From an uncultured Kiritimatiellota bacterium (GTDB lineage: Bacteria > Verrucomicrobiota > Kiritimatiellia > RFP12 > UBA1067): a DNA stretch of 31,987 nt. Position 1 is the first letter of the stretch, and each line of letters opens with the position of its first letter. The position numbers and the translations under genes were made by a program. This document shows, in pieces, positions 15,321-23,970 of the stretch. The notes beneath the pieces were generated by a model. The model was not told the DNA's origin. It searched no databases and was given only the letters and a program-made list of their open reading frames with translations. The stretch lies in NCBI GenBank assembly GCA_934621385.1, contig CAKTUI010000032.1, positions 1 to 31,987 of the forward strand. The letters are read 5' to 3'.

Positions 15321-17546
15321 ATGGATGTGCGCAAGGAATCGTCGGACGGAACCCGGCCCGAACAGGAGGCCGTTGAGGGGACTATCCGATCCGTCGTCTT
15401 CCATAACGACGAAAACGGCTATACTGTCCTGCATGTCGAACTTCCGTCCGGCTATGCGTTGCGTCGGTTGAACGAGATTACGGTTGTTGGCAAGACGCAG
15501 GCCGTCTGGGAGGGTGAGGACATCCGTGCCGAGGGACAGTGGGTGACGGACAGTGTGCATGGGCGGCAGTTCAAGGCCGAACGGATTACCTGCATGGCCC
15601 CGAAGACGCTGGCGGGAATCGAGCGGTATCTCGCTTCGGGGCTGATTCGCGGCATTGGCAAGGTGCTGGCCAAGCGCATCGTCGAGACATTCGGTGAAAA
15701 TACGCTGACCGTCCTCTCGACGCAATCGGCGCGCTTGCGCGAGGTGCCGAAGCTTGGCGCGGCGAAGATTGCCCAAATTCGGGAAAGCTGGCACGCGAAT
15801 GAGACGATGCGCGAGAACATGATCTTCGGGCAGACGTATGGCATCAGCATCACGAAGATGACGAAGATTGTCCGCAAGTACGGTCCGGACGCGATAGCGA
15901 TTGTGAAGGCCGACCCCTACAAGCTGTGCCACGACATTTGGGGCATCGGCTTTGCGACGGCCGACCGCATTGCGCTTTCGGTCGGCATTGCGAATGATTC
16001 GCCGCTGCGTGCCCGGGCGACGATTTCCTATGCCCTTGCAAAGGAGGCTGAGGACGGCGGCCATTGCTGGACATACGAGAACGAACTGCTCGTGAAGGGC
16101 AACGAGCTGACGGGCATTCCTGTCGAGGTGCTCAGCACGGCCCTTGAGGCGGAGATTGCCGAGCGGCGCGTCATCGTCGACGGGTCGGAATCGCCGCGCC
16201 GCATTTACCCGAAGACGCTGTTCTTCAGCGAGCGTCGCACGGCCGGTCGGGTGCAGGCGATTCTCAAGACACCGCATGCGTTTCGCGACCTTGATGTCGA
16301 GAAGGCCATCGACTGGTGGGAGTCGCGGGCTGGGTTCACCCTGGCCGTCAAGCAGCGTCAGGCCTTGGAGCGTTCGCTTTCCAGCAAGTTTTCGATTATC
16401 ACGGGTGGGCCGGGTGTCGGCAAGACGACGATTATCCGAGCGCTCGTCGAGATTTACGGCAGGCGGGGGCTTCGCGTGACCCTGGCGGCACCCACGGGAC
16501 GCGCCGCCAAGCGTATGACGGAAAGCGTGGGTGCGCCCGCCCAGACGATTCATCGCCTACTCAAGTGGAATCCCGTGACGAATCGCTTCACCTTTGACGC
16601 GGACAATCGCCTGGAAGGGGATGTCTTTATCTTTGACGAGACATCGATGATTGACATCGGCCTTGCGGCGGATTTGCTTTCGGCCCTCCCCGATACGGCC
16701 GTCGTCGTTTGGGTCGGCGACACGGATCAGTTGCCGAGCGTCGGAGCCGGGAGCGTCCTTGGGGACTTGATTAAGTCGGGTGTCATCGCCTCGACGCGCC
16801 TTGAGTTCATCTTCCGGCAGGATTCGTCCGGACTCATTGTGACGAATGCCCACCACGTCAATGCGGGTGAACCCCTTGAGGTGCGTTCGGGTGAGACGGA
16901 CTTCTATTTTATGCGCATTGAGGATCCGGCCCTCTGCGTTCAGCGGGCGATTGAGTTCATGACGACGCGCATCCCGCGCAAGTTTGGAATGGATCCCCTT
17001 CAGGATGTGCAGGTGTTGACGCCCATGCGGCGGAATATGCTCGGGACGGAGAACCTGAATGTGGAAATCCAGAAGGCACTCAATCCGACCGGCCCGGCAC
17101 TCATTCGCGGCGGAACGACCTTCCGCGTCGGCGACCGTGTCATGCAGCTTCGCAACAACTATGATAAGGATGTCTACAATGGGGATGTCGGGTTTGTCAA
17201 GGGCGTTGATGCGGAGTCCCGGTCGCTGGTCGTCACATTCGACGGGCGGCCCGTCAAGTACGAGGCGGGCGACTTGGACGAGCTCGTCCTCGCCTATGCG
17301 ATGACCATCCACAAGTCGCAGGGGAGCGAATACCCGGCGGTCATCGTCATCATCCATACTCAGCATTATGTCATGCTTCAGCGCAACCTCCTTTATACGG
17401 CGATTACGCGGGGACGCAAGCTCGTGCTGCTGATGGGCGTACCGTATGCGGTTGACCAGGCCATCAAGACGAACACCGTCCGTGAGCGCCGCACGGGACT
17501 GGCCGAACGCCTTCAGACCCTGGCGAAGGGGACTGCATCCGTTTAG
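15321..17546 (+). CDS. recD2: RecD2-family ATP-dependent 5'-3' DNA helicase
   Basis: This 741-aa protein is the RecD-like helicase found in bacteria without RecBC; RecD2 unwinds DNA 5'-3' and acts in repair and replication restart. The N-terminal domain (TIRSVVFHNDENGYTVLHVE) is OB-like as in RecD2. Helix-hairpin-helix elements follow (GLIRGIGKVLAKRIVETFG and the IWGIGFATADRIA segment). The SF1 motor has Walker A at G363-PGVGKTT (K368), Q-x-IHRLLKW, Walker B FDETSMID with D439-E440, VGDTDQLPSVGAGSVL, LEFIFRQ, MTIHKSQGSE and LLYTAITRGRK. The length equals typical RecD2 (about 720-750) and exceeds E. coli RecD (608). It is the last gene of the long run that begins at gyrB. Confidence 0.95.
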   Translation: MDVRKESSDGTRPEQEAVEGTIRSVVFHNDENGYTVLHVELPSGYALRRLNEITVVGKTQAVWEGEDIRAEGQWVTDSVHGRQFKAERITCMAPKTLAGIERYLASGLIRGIGKVLAKRIVETFGENTLTVLSTQSARLREVPKLGAAKIAQIRESWHANETMRENMIFGQTYGISITKMTKIVRKYGPDAIAIVKADPYKLCHDIWGIGFATADRIALSVGIANDSPLRARATISYALAKEAEDGGHCWTYENELLVKGNELTGIPVEVLSTALEAEIAERRVIVDGSESPRRIYPKTLFFSERRTAGRVQAILKTPHAFRDLDVEKAIDWWESRAGFTLAVKQRQALERSLSSKFSIITGGPGVGKTTIIRALVEIYGRRGLRVTLAAPTGRAAKRMTESVGAPAQTIHRLLKWNPVTNRFTFDADNRLEGDVFIFDETSMIDIGLAADLLSALPDTAVVVWVGDTDQLPSVGAGSVLGDLIKSGVIASTRLEFIFRQDSSGLIVTNAHHVNAGEPLEVRSGETDFYFMRIEDPALCVQRAIEFMTTRIPRKFGMDPLQDVQVLTPMRRNMLGTENLNVEIQKALNPTGPALIRGGTTFRVGDRVMQLRNNYDKDVYNGDVGFVKGVDAESRSLVVTFDGRPVKYEAGDLDELVLAYAMTIHKSQGSEYPAVIVIIHTQHYVMLQRNLLYTAITRGRKLVLLMGVPYAVDQAIKTNTVRERRTGLAERLQTLAKGTASV

Positions 17547-17742
17547 ACTCTTATAGCCCCTGCGACAGGACGGCGGGCGGCGATGAGAAAGTCGAGCGTG
17601 TTCGTGAGGTGTAGAGCGTAAGCGCGGCAAAACGGGGGGCGGACAGGAACTGCACCGCCGCCAACTGCCGCGTCGGAGTTGTGAAGGCGCGCGCGGCGAA
17701 ACTCTCTGCCGCGCAAGCCTCGAGCGGGCGGCAGGTGGGGGG
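17547..17742. other. Spacer between recD2 and the efflux operon, with one hairpin
   Basis: No gene is supported here. GCGCGGC (17691-17697) pairs with GCCGCGC (17708-17714) around a 10-nt loop. There is no T-run, so a terminator role for recD2 is uncertain. Confidence 0.4.
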
Positions 17743-17785
17743 TTGACGGCGCGAATTTAAACTGATATATTAAACGCGTGTTTAA
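17743..17785 (+). promoter_or_regulatory. Promoter and palindromic operator of the TetR-efflux operon
   Basis: TTGACG (17743-17748) and TATATT (17766-17771) are 17 nt apart, a near-consensus sigma-70 promoter. The inverted repeat TTAAAC-GCGT-GTTTAA (17770-17785) overlaps the end of the -10 box and the start site, a typical position for TetR autorepression. A further TTTAAAC lies in the spacer at 17756-17762. AGAAGG at 17791-17796 is a Shine-Dalgarno for the ATG at 17804. Confidence 0.75.
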
Positions 17786-17803
17786 GCAAAAGAAGGTTGA
17801 TGC

Positions 17804-18433
17804 ATGGATACGACAAAAGAAAGCATCCTCAGTGTGGCGACGCGGCTCTTTGCGGAAAAGGGCTTTGAGGGCGTGACGACACGCGAGATCTGCCGCGTGG
17901 CGGGCGTGAATGGTGCGCTTGTGAACTATCACTTCCGCACAAAGGAAGGCCTCTACCAGGCGTGCCTTGAGCGCGTCTTTCGGCGGGCAGACGGGCATTC
18001 GGTCGTCTATCTCGTCAAGACGGTGACGGATGAGGCGAGTTGGCGGGCGGCGATTCACGAATGGGTGTTGCGCTTTTCCGTCGCCATGAATGCGACGCAG
18101 GGCGAGGAGGGCATTGTTCCCCGGCTTTACGGACGAGAGATGCGCCATCCGTCCTGTATGCACGACTTCATCACGGACGAGTTTCTTGAGCCAATCTACA
18201 ACAGTCTGTTGGTGTTGGTGCGCCTGGCGGGCAGGAGCGAAAGCGAGTCGCGCAAGTGGACGACCTCGATTTGGTTCCAGTTGTCGGCGATTGCCTTTAT
18301 GGACGAGTCGTGGCGAACATCCTTCCGTCCAAGGGGACTTAAGTCGAGTTCATGGGGACGGAATTTCGCCGATTTCGTCTGCGAGCGGATTTTCTCCGAA
18401 CTCTCCTATGTCGGGAAGGGGGTCTCAAAGTGA
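17804..18433 (+). CDS. TetR-family repressor, CecR (DUF1956)-like
   Basis: This 209-aa protein has the TetR N-terminal helix-turn-helix at about residues 5-55 (SILSVATRLFAEKGFEGVTT, REICRVAGVNGALVNYHF, RTKEGLYQA). The C-terminal ligand domain has the REMRHPS segment and helices typical of CecR/YbiH regulators, which control efflux genes in enterobacteria. It heads an operon with outer-membrane, fusion and permease genes, and its own promoter carries a palindrome placed for autorepression. The simplest reading is that it represses the whole operon and is released by a drug-like ligand; the ligand is unknown. The stop overlaps the next start as GTGA. Confidence 0.9.
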   Translation: MDTTKESILSVATRLFAEKGFEGVTTREICRVAGVNGALVNYHFRTKEGLYQACLERVFRRADGHSVVYLVKTVTDEASWRAAIHEWVLRFSVAMNATQGEEGIVPRLYGREMRHPSCMHDFITDEFLEPIYNSLLVLVRLAGRSESESRKWTTSIWFQLSAIAFMDESWRTSFRPRGLKSSSWGRNFADFVCERIFSELSYVGKGVSK

Positions 18434-19836
18434 ACCTGAAAGCGTGTTGGTTGGTGTTGGCGTTGTCCGTTTTCGCCGGGTGCGCCAATCCCGGACGAGA
18501 GGAGCGCGAGGCCGCGAGTGAGGCGTTCCGCGCCCATCTTGTCGGTGAGACGGATACCTGGCTTGCGGCGAATGCGCCGCCCTATCGGCTTGAGCAGGTC
18601 GTCGGTCTTGCGCGGGAGCGGACGCTGAAACTGACGGAGCAGGATCTCGCGGCAGAACTGGCCCGCATTGACCGTGCAACGGCGTTTTCGGTGTTCCTGC
18701 CGAACCTTGAGCTGTCGATGGGGCGCGAGGTCTTCCATGGCAAGACCCAGGTTCCGTCACTTGCGCCGACATCCATCCGCGGGAATCGCCTGTGGGCCAA
18801 CCAGCAGTCCATGATTCTGACGCAGCCCGTGTTTACGCCGGTCGCCTGGGTGATGTTTGCCGAGACGGCTTATGGGGTCCGCATCCGCGACATTGTCCGT
18901 GCGCGTGCGGGGGAAGTCCTGGATGCGCAGGTCGCGGCGCTTTTCTATCGGGCGGTCATCTCCGAGCGGCTTGTGGAGACCTACCGGTTGCAGGTTGAGA
19001 GCGGCGAGGCGTTGACGAATCGCGTCGGCAAGTTGGCGGACGAGGGATATGCGCTTGAGGGCGACCGTGCCCGTGCGGAGGCGCGGCTCGCGGACGACCT
19101 GCTGAACTTGCAGGAAGCGAAGGACCAGCGGGAGGATGCGCGAATGAAGCTGTGCGAGTTCGTGCGCTTTTGGCCGCTTTCGGGTGCATCGGGTGCCTTT
19201 GGCGAACTGTTTGACGGCGAGAGTCTGCTCGCGGTGCGCACGGGGGCGTTTGATGGCGAGAGCATGGAGGAGTGCGTCTGGCGCGGGCTTCTCACGCGCA
19301 AGGACCTCTACGCGGGCGACCAGACGGTCGAGTTGAGGAAGGCGCAGGTGATAGAGGCGTTGGCGGGCTTTCTGCCGAATGTTGTCCTTGGCGGTGCCGG
19401 TGCGCACCAGGGGCTTGCGGGTACGGCCATTCGCGGCTGGGGCGGCGGACTGATGGCGACCTGGTCGGCGTTCGAGGGCTTCCGCACGGTGCAGGAATAT
19501 CGCGCCGCACGGGCGAAGCGCGAGGCGGAGTTCAAGTTGCAGGAAGATCGCATGCTGTCCGTCGTCACGTCGGTTGCCGAGGCCTATCGCAACCTTCATC
19601 GGTGCGACATCCAGCGCCGGGCGGCCGCCAAGGCGAAGGCGGCGGCCGAGACGGATTACGCCGAGACGGCGCGGCGGTTTGAGGAAGGTGAGGAAACGCT
19701 GTCGAATGTGCTGGACAAGTTGGCCGTCAAGGATGCGGCGGCCGTCCAGTCCATTTCGGCGGACTATTCGTCGGCCCTGGCGGAGATTGCCCTTCGCCAG
19801 GCCATGGGCATTGGTATTTTTGAGGAGGTTAAATGA
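18430..19836 (+). CDS. TolC/OprM-type outer membrane efflux lipoprotein
   Basis: This 468-aa protein is the outer membrane channel of the tripartite pump. The GTG start at 18430 gives MNLKACWLVLALSVFAGC, a lipoprotein signal with C18 as the lipidation site, as in OprM-like channels. An in-frame ATG at 18352 would add 26 residues that spoil the signal. The rest shows the two-fold repeat of long amphipathic helices typical of the family: one half centred on REDARMKLCEFV and the other ending in EEGEETLSNVLDKLAVKDAA. Strand segments such as FLPNLELSMGRE and FLPNVVLGGAGA should form the barrel. It is translationally coupled to the TetR gene upstream and to the fusion protein downstream (ATGA). Confidence 0.88.
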   Translation: MNLKACWLVLALSVFAGCANPGREEREAASEAFRAHLVGETDTWLAANAPPYRLEQVVGLARERTLKLTEQDLAAELARIDRATAFSVFLPNLELSMGREVFHGKTQVPSLAPTSIRGNRLWANQQSMILTQPVFTPVAWVMFAETAYGVRIRDIVRARAGEVLDAQVAALFYRAVISERLVETYRLQVESGEALTNRVGKLADEGYALEGDRARAEARLADDLLNLQEAKDQREDARMKLCEFVRFWPLSGASGAFGELFDGESLLAVRTGAFDGESMEECVWRGLLTRKDLYAGDQTVELRKAQVIEALAGFLPNVVLGGAGAHQGLAGTAIRGWGGGLMATWSAFEGFRTVQEYRAARAKREAEFKLQEDRMLSVVTSVAEAYRNLHRCDIQRRAAAKAKAAAETDYAETARRFEEGEETLSNVLDKLAVKDAAAVQSISADYSSALAEIALRQAMGIGIFEEVK

Positions 19837-20945
19837 TGAGACAGTCGGTTGTTATTGGTGTGGGCATGGTGCTTCTGCTGTGCGGGTGCAGTCGGGAGGC
19901 GGCGGTGACGATTGACAGCCGTCCGCTCGTGAGGGTCGGGACAATCGTGCGCGGTATTCCCTTTGCGGACGCGCTGAGCGTCCAGGGAACGGTGCGTACC
20001 AAGAACGCGGCGACGATTTCGGCGCGGATGCCCGGTGCAATTGACGAGATTTTCGTTGAGGAAGGGGACAGGGTGCAGAAGGGCACCGTCCTGTTCCGTG
20101 TCGATCAGGTCAACTTGTCCAATGCCGTGCGTGCGGCGGAGGACGACCTTCGTCTGGCGCGGGCCAAGCTTGTGCAGGTTGAGGTGCAGGGCGAGAAGGC
20201 GCACCTGGATGCCGCCCGCATGAAGCGCCTGTTCGAGTCCCGGGCCGTGACGAAGGACCAGTGGGAGCGGGCGGATGTTGCCGCGAAGACGGCCGTTGCG
20301 GCGCAGGATGCCGCGAAGGCGGCCGTCACCAAGGCGGAGACGGGCCTGTCGGTTGCTCGCAAGAACTTCAGCGATTCGGCTGTCTGCGCCCCCTTTGACG
20401 GAATCGTCACGCACAAGTACAAGGACAGGGGCGATTATGTCGGACCAGGCGTCCCGGTGTTTGGAATGGACGACCCCGAGACCTACGAAGTCGCCATTTC
20501 GCTGAATGCCGAGCGGTATGCGCGGGTTGTCGAAGGTGCAACGGAAGTTGTCCTGCCGAGCACGAACGGAACGCCGCTCGTCGCGAAAGTCTCCTACAAG
20601 TCGCCACGGGTCAATCCGGCGACGCGCACCTTTGAGATTCGGGCGGTGATTGTGAAGACGGACGCGCTGGCCCCGGGCATGATTGCCGATTGCCAGGTCG
20701 TCTTTGCCCGCCGTCAGTCGCAGGCGGTTCCCGTGACGGCGATTGCCTTGCGCGGCGGAACGGATGCTCTCTTCAAGGTCGTTGAGGGGAAGGTCGTTCG
20801 CGTGCCCGTTGAGGCGGGACTGACGCAGGGTGGACTTCGGGAGGTCCGCTCGCCGGAACTGTCCGACGAGGACGCGATTATCGTCGAGGGGATGCTCCTT
20901 GTCAACGAAGGCGATGAAGTGAGGGTGAGCCATGTTTCTGAGTGA
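19833..20945 (+). CDS. RND efflux periplasmic adaptor (membrane fusion protein)
   Basis: This 370-aa HlyD/AcrA-family lipoprotein links the RND permease with the outer membrane channel. A lipobox (L-L-C-G-C19) ends the signal. The lipoyl-like half motif ISARMPGAIDEIFVEEGDRV lies at about 67-86 and the matching half DSAVCAPFDGIVTHKYKDRG follows an Ala-rich alpha-hairpin. Beta-barrel and membrane-proximal domains follow (VAKVSYKSPRVNPATRTFEI; ALRGGTDALFKVVEGKVV). GAGGAGG at 19822-19828 is a strong Shine-Dalgarno; it sits 4 nt before ATG 19833 and 7 nt before ATG 19836, so the second ATG may be the one used, giving one residue less. The end overlaps the permease gene by 14 nt. Confidence 0.92.
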   Translation: MMRQSVVIGVGMVLLLCGCSREAAVTIDSRPLVRVGTIVRGIPFADALSVQGTVRTKNAATISARMPGAIDEIFVEEGDRVQKGTVLFRVDQVNLSNAVRAAEDDLRLARAKLVQVEVQGEKAHLDAARMKRLFESRAVTKDQWERADVAAKTAVAAQDAAKAAVTKAETGLSVARKNFSDSAVCAPFDGIVTHKYKDRGDYVGPGVPVFGMDDPETYEVAISLNAERYARVVEGATEVVLPSTNGTPLVAKVSYKSPRVNPATRTFEIRAVIVKTDALAPGMIADCQVVFARRQSQAVPVTAIALRGGTDALFKVVEGKVVRVPVEAGLTQGGLREVRSPELSDEDAIIVEGMLLVNEGDEVRVSHVSE

Positions 20946-23900
20946 TACGGCCATTCGGCGACCCGTCCTGACGCTGGTCGTCCTGATTGTCCTTGCGATG
21001 TTCGGCTTCCTGGCCGTGCGCACGGTCGGTGTCGACATTGTTCCCAATGTCACCATTCCCTATGTCTCGGTGATGGTTGTCTATCCCGGTGCGTCGCCGG
21101 AGGAAATCGAGACGTCGGTCGTGAAGCGGATTGAGGATGCGGTCATCCAGGTCGACGGGCTCAAGCACATGACGTCAACGTGTGCCAACAACTTCTGTCA
21201 GGTCATGCTTGAGTTCAACCTTGACCGCGATCAGGATGTCGCCGCGTCGGATGTCCGCGAGAAGATTGACGCGATTGAGGGCGACCTGCCGTCCGGTGCC
21301 GAGAAGCCACAGGTTCTCAAGTACGACATGAACGCGATCCCCGTCGTAACCGTGGCCCTCACGGGTGACCGTTCGGTGGATGAACTCTACGATTACGCCG
21401 ACCAGGAACTCTCGGATCGCTTCTCGGCCGTCTCGGGCGTTGCCAGCGTGGAGCTGATTGGCGGCGAGGAGCGGGAGGTCGTCGTCTCGGTGGATCGGGA
21501 GAAACTTGCGGCCAGCGGCCTCACATTGGCGGAAGTCGTCAACAAGGTCGGCAAGGGCAACCTCAAGGTTCCGTCCGGGCAGATTTCGGATCAGAGCCAG
21601 GAGTTCTCGATGACCTTTGACGCGGAAGCCGACACGCCCGCCGAATTGGGTGAGATTGAACTCGGTTCGCCGCGTGGCGCGCGAATCTACCTTCGGGATG
21701 TCGCGACGTTTTCATTCGGCACCCAGCGCAAGGAGTCGTATGCGCTGAGCAATGGAAAGCGGGCCGTAATTATCAAGATTACCAAGCGCGGCGAAGCGAA
21801 CGCGGCGAAAACGGTCGATGGCATTCGGGAGGCCTTTCTCGTCGCACAGTCAGTCCTGCCGGGCGGCATGAAACTCGACTGGGTGCGTGACGATGGCGAT
21901 TACGTCCATTCGACGGTTTCGGGTGGCGTTGACTCGATTTGGCAGGGTGTTCTGCTGACGGGGCTTGCCCTTCTGCTCTTCCTGTCCGACTGGCGAACAG
22001 CCTTGACGGCCTTCGTGTCAATTCCCATTACGATTGTCATTACGCTGATTGCATTCTCCCTCTTCGACTACACGGCCAATGTCATTACAATGAACGCCAT
22101 TGGCATCTCGGTCGGCATTCTCGTGGCGAACTCGATTGTCGTGCTTGAGAACATCGCGGCGAAGCCTGGGGACGTGGCCAAGGCGACGGACGAAATCGCC
22201 ATTGCTGTTGCCGCGTCCGCCCTGACGAATGTCGTCGTCTTCCTGCCGATTGCCACGATGAAGACGATGGCCGGACGCTTCTTCGTTCCGTTTGCCATCG
22301 TTGTCACCGCCTCGACATTCGCCTCGCTGCTCGTTTCGTTTACCCTGACGCCGATGATGGCGAATGCGCTCGGGAACAAGGGCGAGGGCGTCAACCGCTT
22401 CCTGTCGCGGCTGTTCAGACCGTGGAATGCCTTTTACGCGGCACTTGAGCGTGGGTATGAGGCTTCGCTGGCGGTCGTTTTGCGTCATCCGAAGACATGG
22501 GTTCTCCTGATTACAGCCGTGACGATTGGCGGGTTTGCGTTTCTTGCGCCGAAGGTCAAGTCGGACTTCGTGCCGACGATGGACAAAGGTGAGCTGACCG
22601 TGACGCTGGAATTCCCGGCGGACATGGAACTTGGGCGGACGGTTGAGCGGACGCAGGCGATTGAGGCGAAACTTGAGAAGGTGACCGATTTGTCAGGTCG
22701 GCCCGTGGTGACGCACAGCCTGATTATGGCCGGCAAGACCCAGGGTATGCTTGGACGCGTGAGCCGCGGCAGTTATCTTGCCGAAATCAACTTCGTGCTT
22801 ACCTCCATGACGGAGCGCTCGGATACGATTGACGACATCTCGACCAAGATGCGTAAGGTTCTGGAGAACGAGCCTGATGTGATTGCCACGGTGATGGTGC
22901 CGTCCGTCATCGGCGGGTCTTCGCAGTCGATGCAGCTCAAGGTGCTTGGCGAGGACATGGAGAAGCTGAACGACATCGGCCTCACTGCCGCCCAGAAGCT
23001 GAAGGACGACCCTGCGGCTTCGGACATTTCGCACAATGTCCGCCCCGGTCGCCCTGAATTGCGCATTCATCCGAATCGTGCCGTGCTGAACGATCTCGGG
23101 CTGACACCCGACGTACTGGGCCTCAACCTGCGTGCCGCCGTGGCGGGTGTGACACCGGCGACATTCACGCAGGGCGATCGCTCCTACGACATCCGCGTTC
23201 GCTACGAACAGAAGGATGGCATTGACCAGGTCGAGGAACTGAATTTCCCGGGGCCTGATGGCCGTCCGTTCGTCCTTGGGTCGGTGGCCTCGATTGAGCA
23301 CACGATGCAGCCGGTGCAGATTCTGCGCAGCGAGAAGCGCCGCTCGGTGATTCTTTATGCAAACAACGCGCCCGGGCATGGGCTTGGCGAAACCATCGCC
23401 TCCGCCCTGGCCATCGTCAAGTCCAAGTTGCCGCGAGGCTATGCAACGGTCATGGGCGGCATCGCCGAATATATGGAGGAGGCGTTTGACGAGTTCGGGC
23501 TCGTGACGGTGGTTGCAATTGCGCTGACCTACCTGTTGCTGGCGGCCATTCTTGAGTCGTGGGCACTGCCGTTCGTCATCCTATTTACGATTCCGTTCAG
23601 CTATCTCGGCATTTTCGCGGCAGTTGCCGCGACGGGGACGACGCTGTCGATCTTCGGGCTTTTGGCCGGCATCATGCTGGTCGGTGTGGTGGTGAACGCG
23701 GCCATTCTGCTGATTGACGAGTGGCGGCGTACGGGTGATGTGGCTGGTGCGGCGCGGGCGAAGTTCCGTCCCATCCTGATGAGTTGCGCGGCGGCGTTGT
23801 TCGGTATGTTGCCGATGGCGATTGGCGGTGGACTCGGAAGCGAACTTCGGCAGTCGATGGGCATCGGCTCGGTCGGCGGAATCCTCGTGTCGTCCCTCGT

Positions 23901-23970
23901 CTCGCTCTACTTCATCCCTGCGCTCTGCCAGTTCCGCAAGCGCACGGGGAATCGAAGCCGGAGCACCTGA
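20932..23970 (+). CDS. RND-family efflux permease (HAE1 type) with atypical TM4
   Basis: This 1012-aa inner-membrane transporter forms the pump with the two preceding proteins. The architecture is standard: TM1 (VLTLVVLIVLAMFGFLAV), a first porter loop with YPGASPEEIETSV, TM2-6, then a second half with its own porter loop and TM8-12 ending in RPILMSCAAALFGMLPMAIG. The TM4 signature, normally a V-D-D/N-[AS]-IVV-x-EN pattern, reads LVA399-N400-SIVVLENI, so both positions of the proton-relay acid pair are non-acidic. TM10 has VGVVVNAAILLID, also without the Lys seen in AcrB, while the Arg of FRPILM is kept. It may use another coupling ion or relay, or be impaired. The substrate is unknown; hydrophobic drugs or lipids are likely. 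The 3' end overlaps the MATE gene on the other strand by 64 nt. Confidence 0.93.
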   Translation: MFLSDTAIRRPVLTLVVLIVLAMFGFLAVRTVGVDIVPNVTIPYVSVMVVYPGASPEEIETSVVKRIEDAVIQVDGLKHMTSTCANNFCQVMLEFNLDRDQDVAASDVREKIDAIEGDLPSGAEKPQVLKYDMNAIPVVTVALTGDRSVDELYDYADQELSDRFSAVSGVASVELIGGEEREVVVSVDREKLAASGLTLAEVVNKVGKGNLKVPSGQISDQSQEFSMTFDAEADTPAELGEIELGSPRGARIYLRDVATFSFGTQRKESYALSNGKRAVIIKITKRGEANAAKTVDGIREAFLVAQSVLPGGMKLDWVRDDGDYVHSTVSGGVDSIWQGVLLTGLALLLFLSDWRTALTAFVSIPITIVITLIAFSLFDYTANVITMNAIGISVGILVANSIVVLENIAAKPGDVAKATDEIAIAVAASALTNVVVFLPIATMKTMAGRFFVPFAIVVTASTFASLLVSFTLTPMMANALGNKGEGVNRFLSRLFRPWNAFYAALERGYEASLAVVLRHPKTWVLLITAVTIGGFAFLAPKVKSDFVPTMDKGELTVTLEFPADMELGRTVERTQAIEAKLEKVTDLSGRPVVTHSLIMAGKTQGMLGRVSRGSYLAEINFVLTSMTERSDTIDDISTKMRKVLENEPDVIATVMVPSVIGGSSQSMQLKVLGEDMEKLNDIGLTAAQKLKDDPAASDISHNVRPGRPELRIHPNRAVLNDLGLTPDVLGLNLRAAVAGVTPATFTQGDRSYDIRVRYEQKDGIDQVEELNFPGPDGRPFVLGSVASIEHTMQPVQILRSEKRRSVILYANNAPGHGLGETIASALAIVKSKLPRGYATVMGGIAEYMEEAFDEFGLVTVVAIALTYLLLAAILESWALPFVILFTIPFSYLGIFAAVAATGTTLSIFGLLAGIMLVGVVVNAAILLIDEWRRTGDVAGAARAKFRPILMSCAAALFGMLPMAIGGGLGSELRQSMGIGSVGGILVSSLVSLYFIPALCQFRKRTGNRSRST

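Noticed and set aside
15141..16553. 470-codon minus-strand frame opposite recD2
   Set aside because: It lies antisense to well-supported coding sequence and gives a low-quality Arg/Leu/His-rich protein without motifs.
17547..17803. Small minus-strand gene before the efflux operon
   Set aside because: The frame is antisense to the tetR promoter and its 5' part to tetR itself. It has no motif or ribosome site.
18352..18429. Longer start for the TolC-like gene
   Set aside because: It would put 26 polar residues before a clean lipoprotein signal; the GTG at 18430 overlaps the tetR stop as GTGA.
19764..21056. 430-codon minus-strand frame opposite the efflux genes
   Set aside because: It is a shadow of the membrane fusion protein gene; its composition is non-globular with no motifs.
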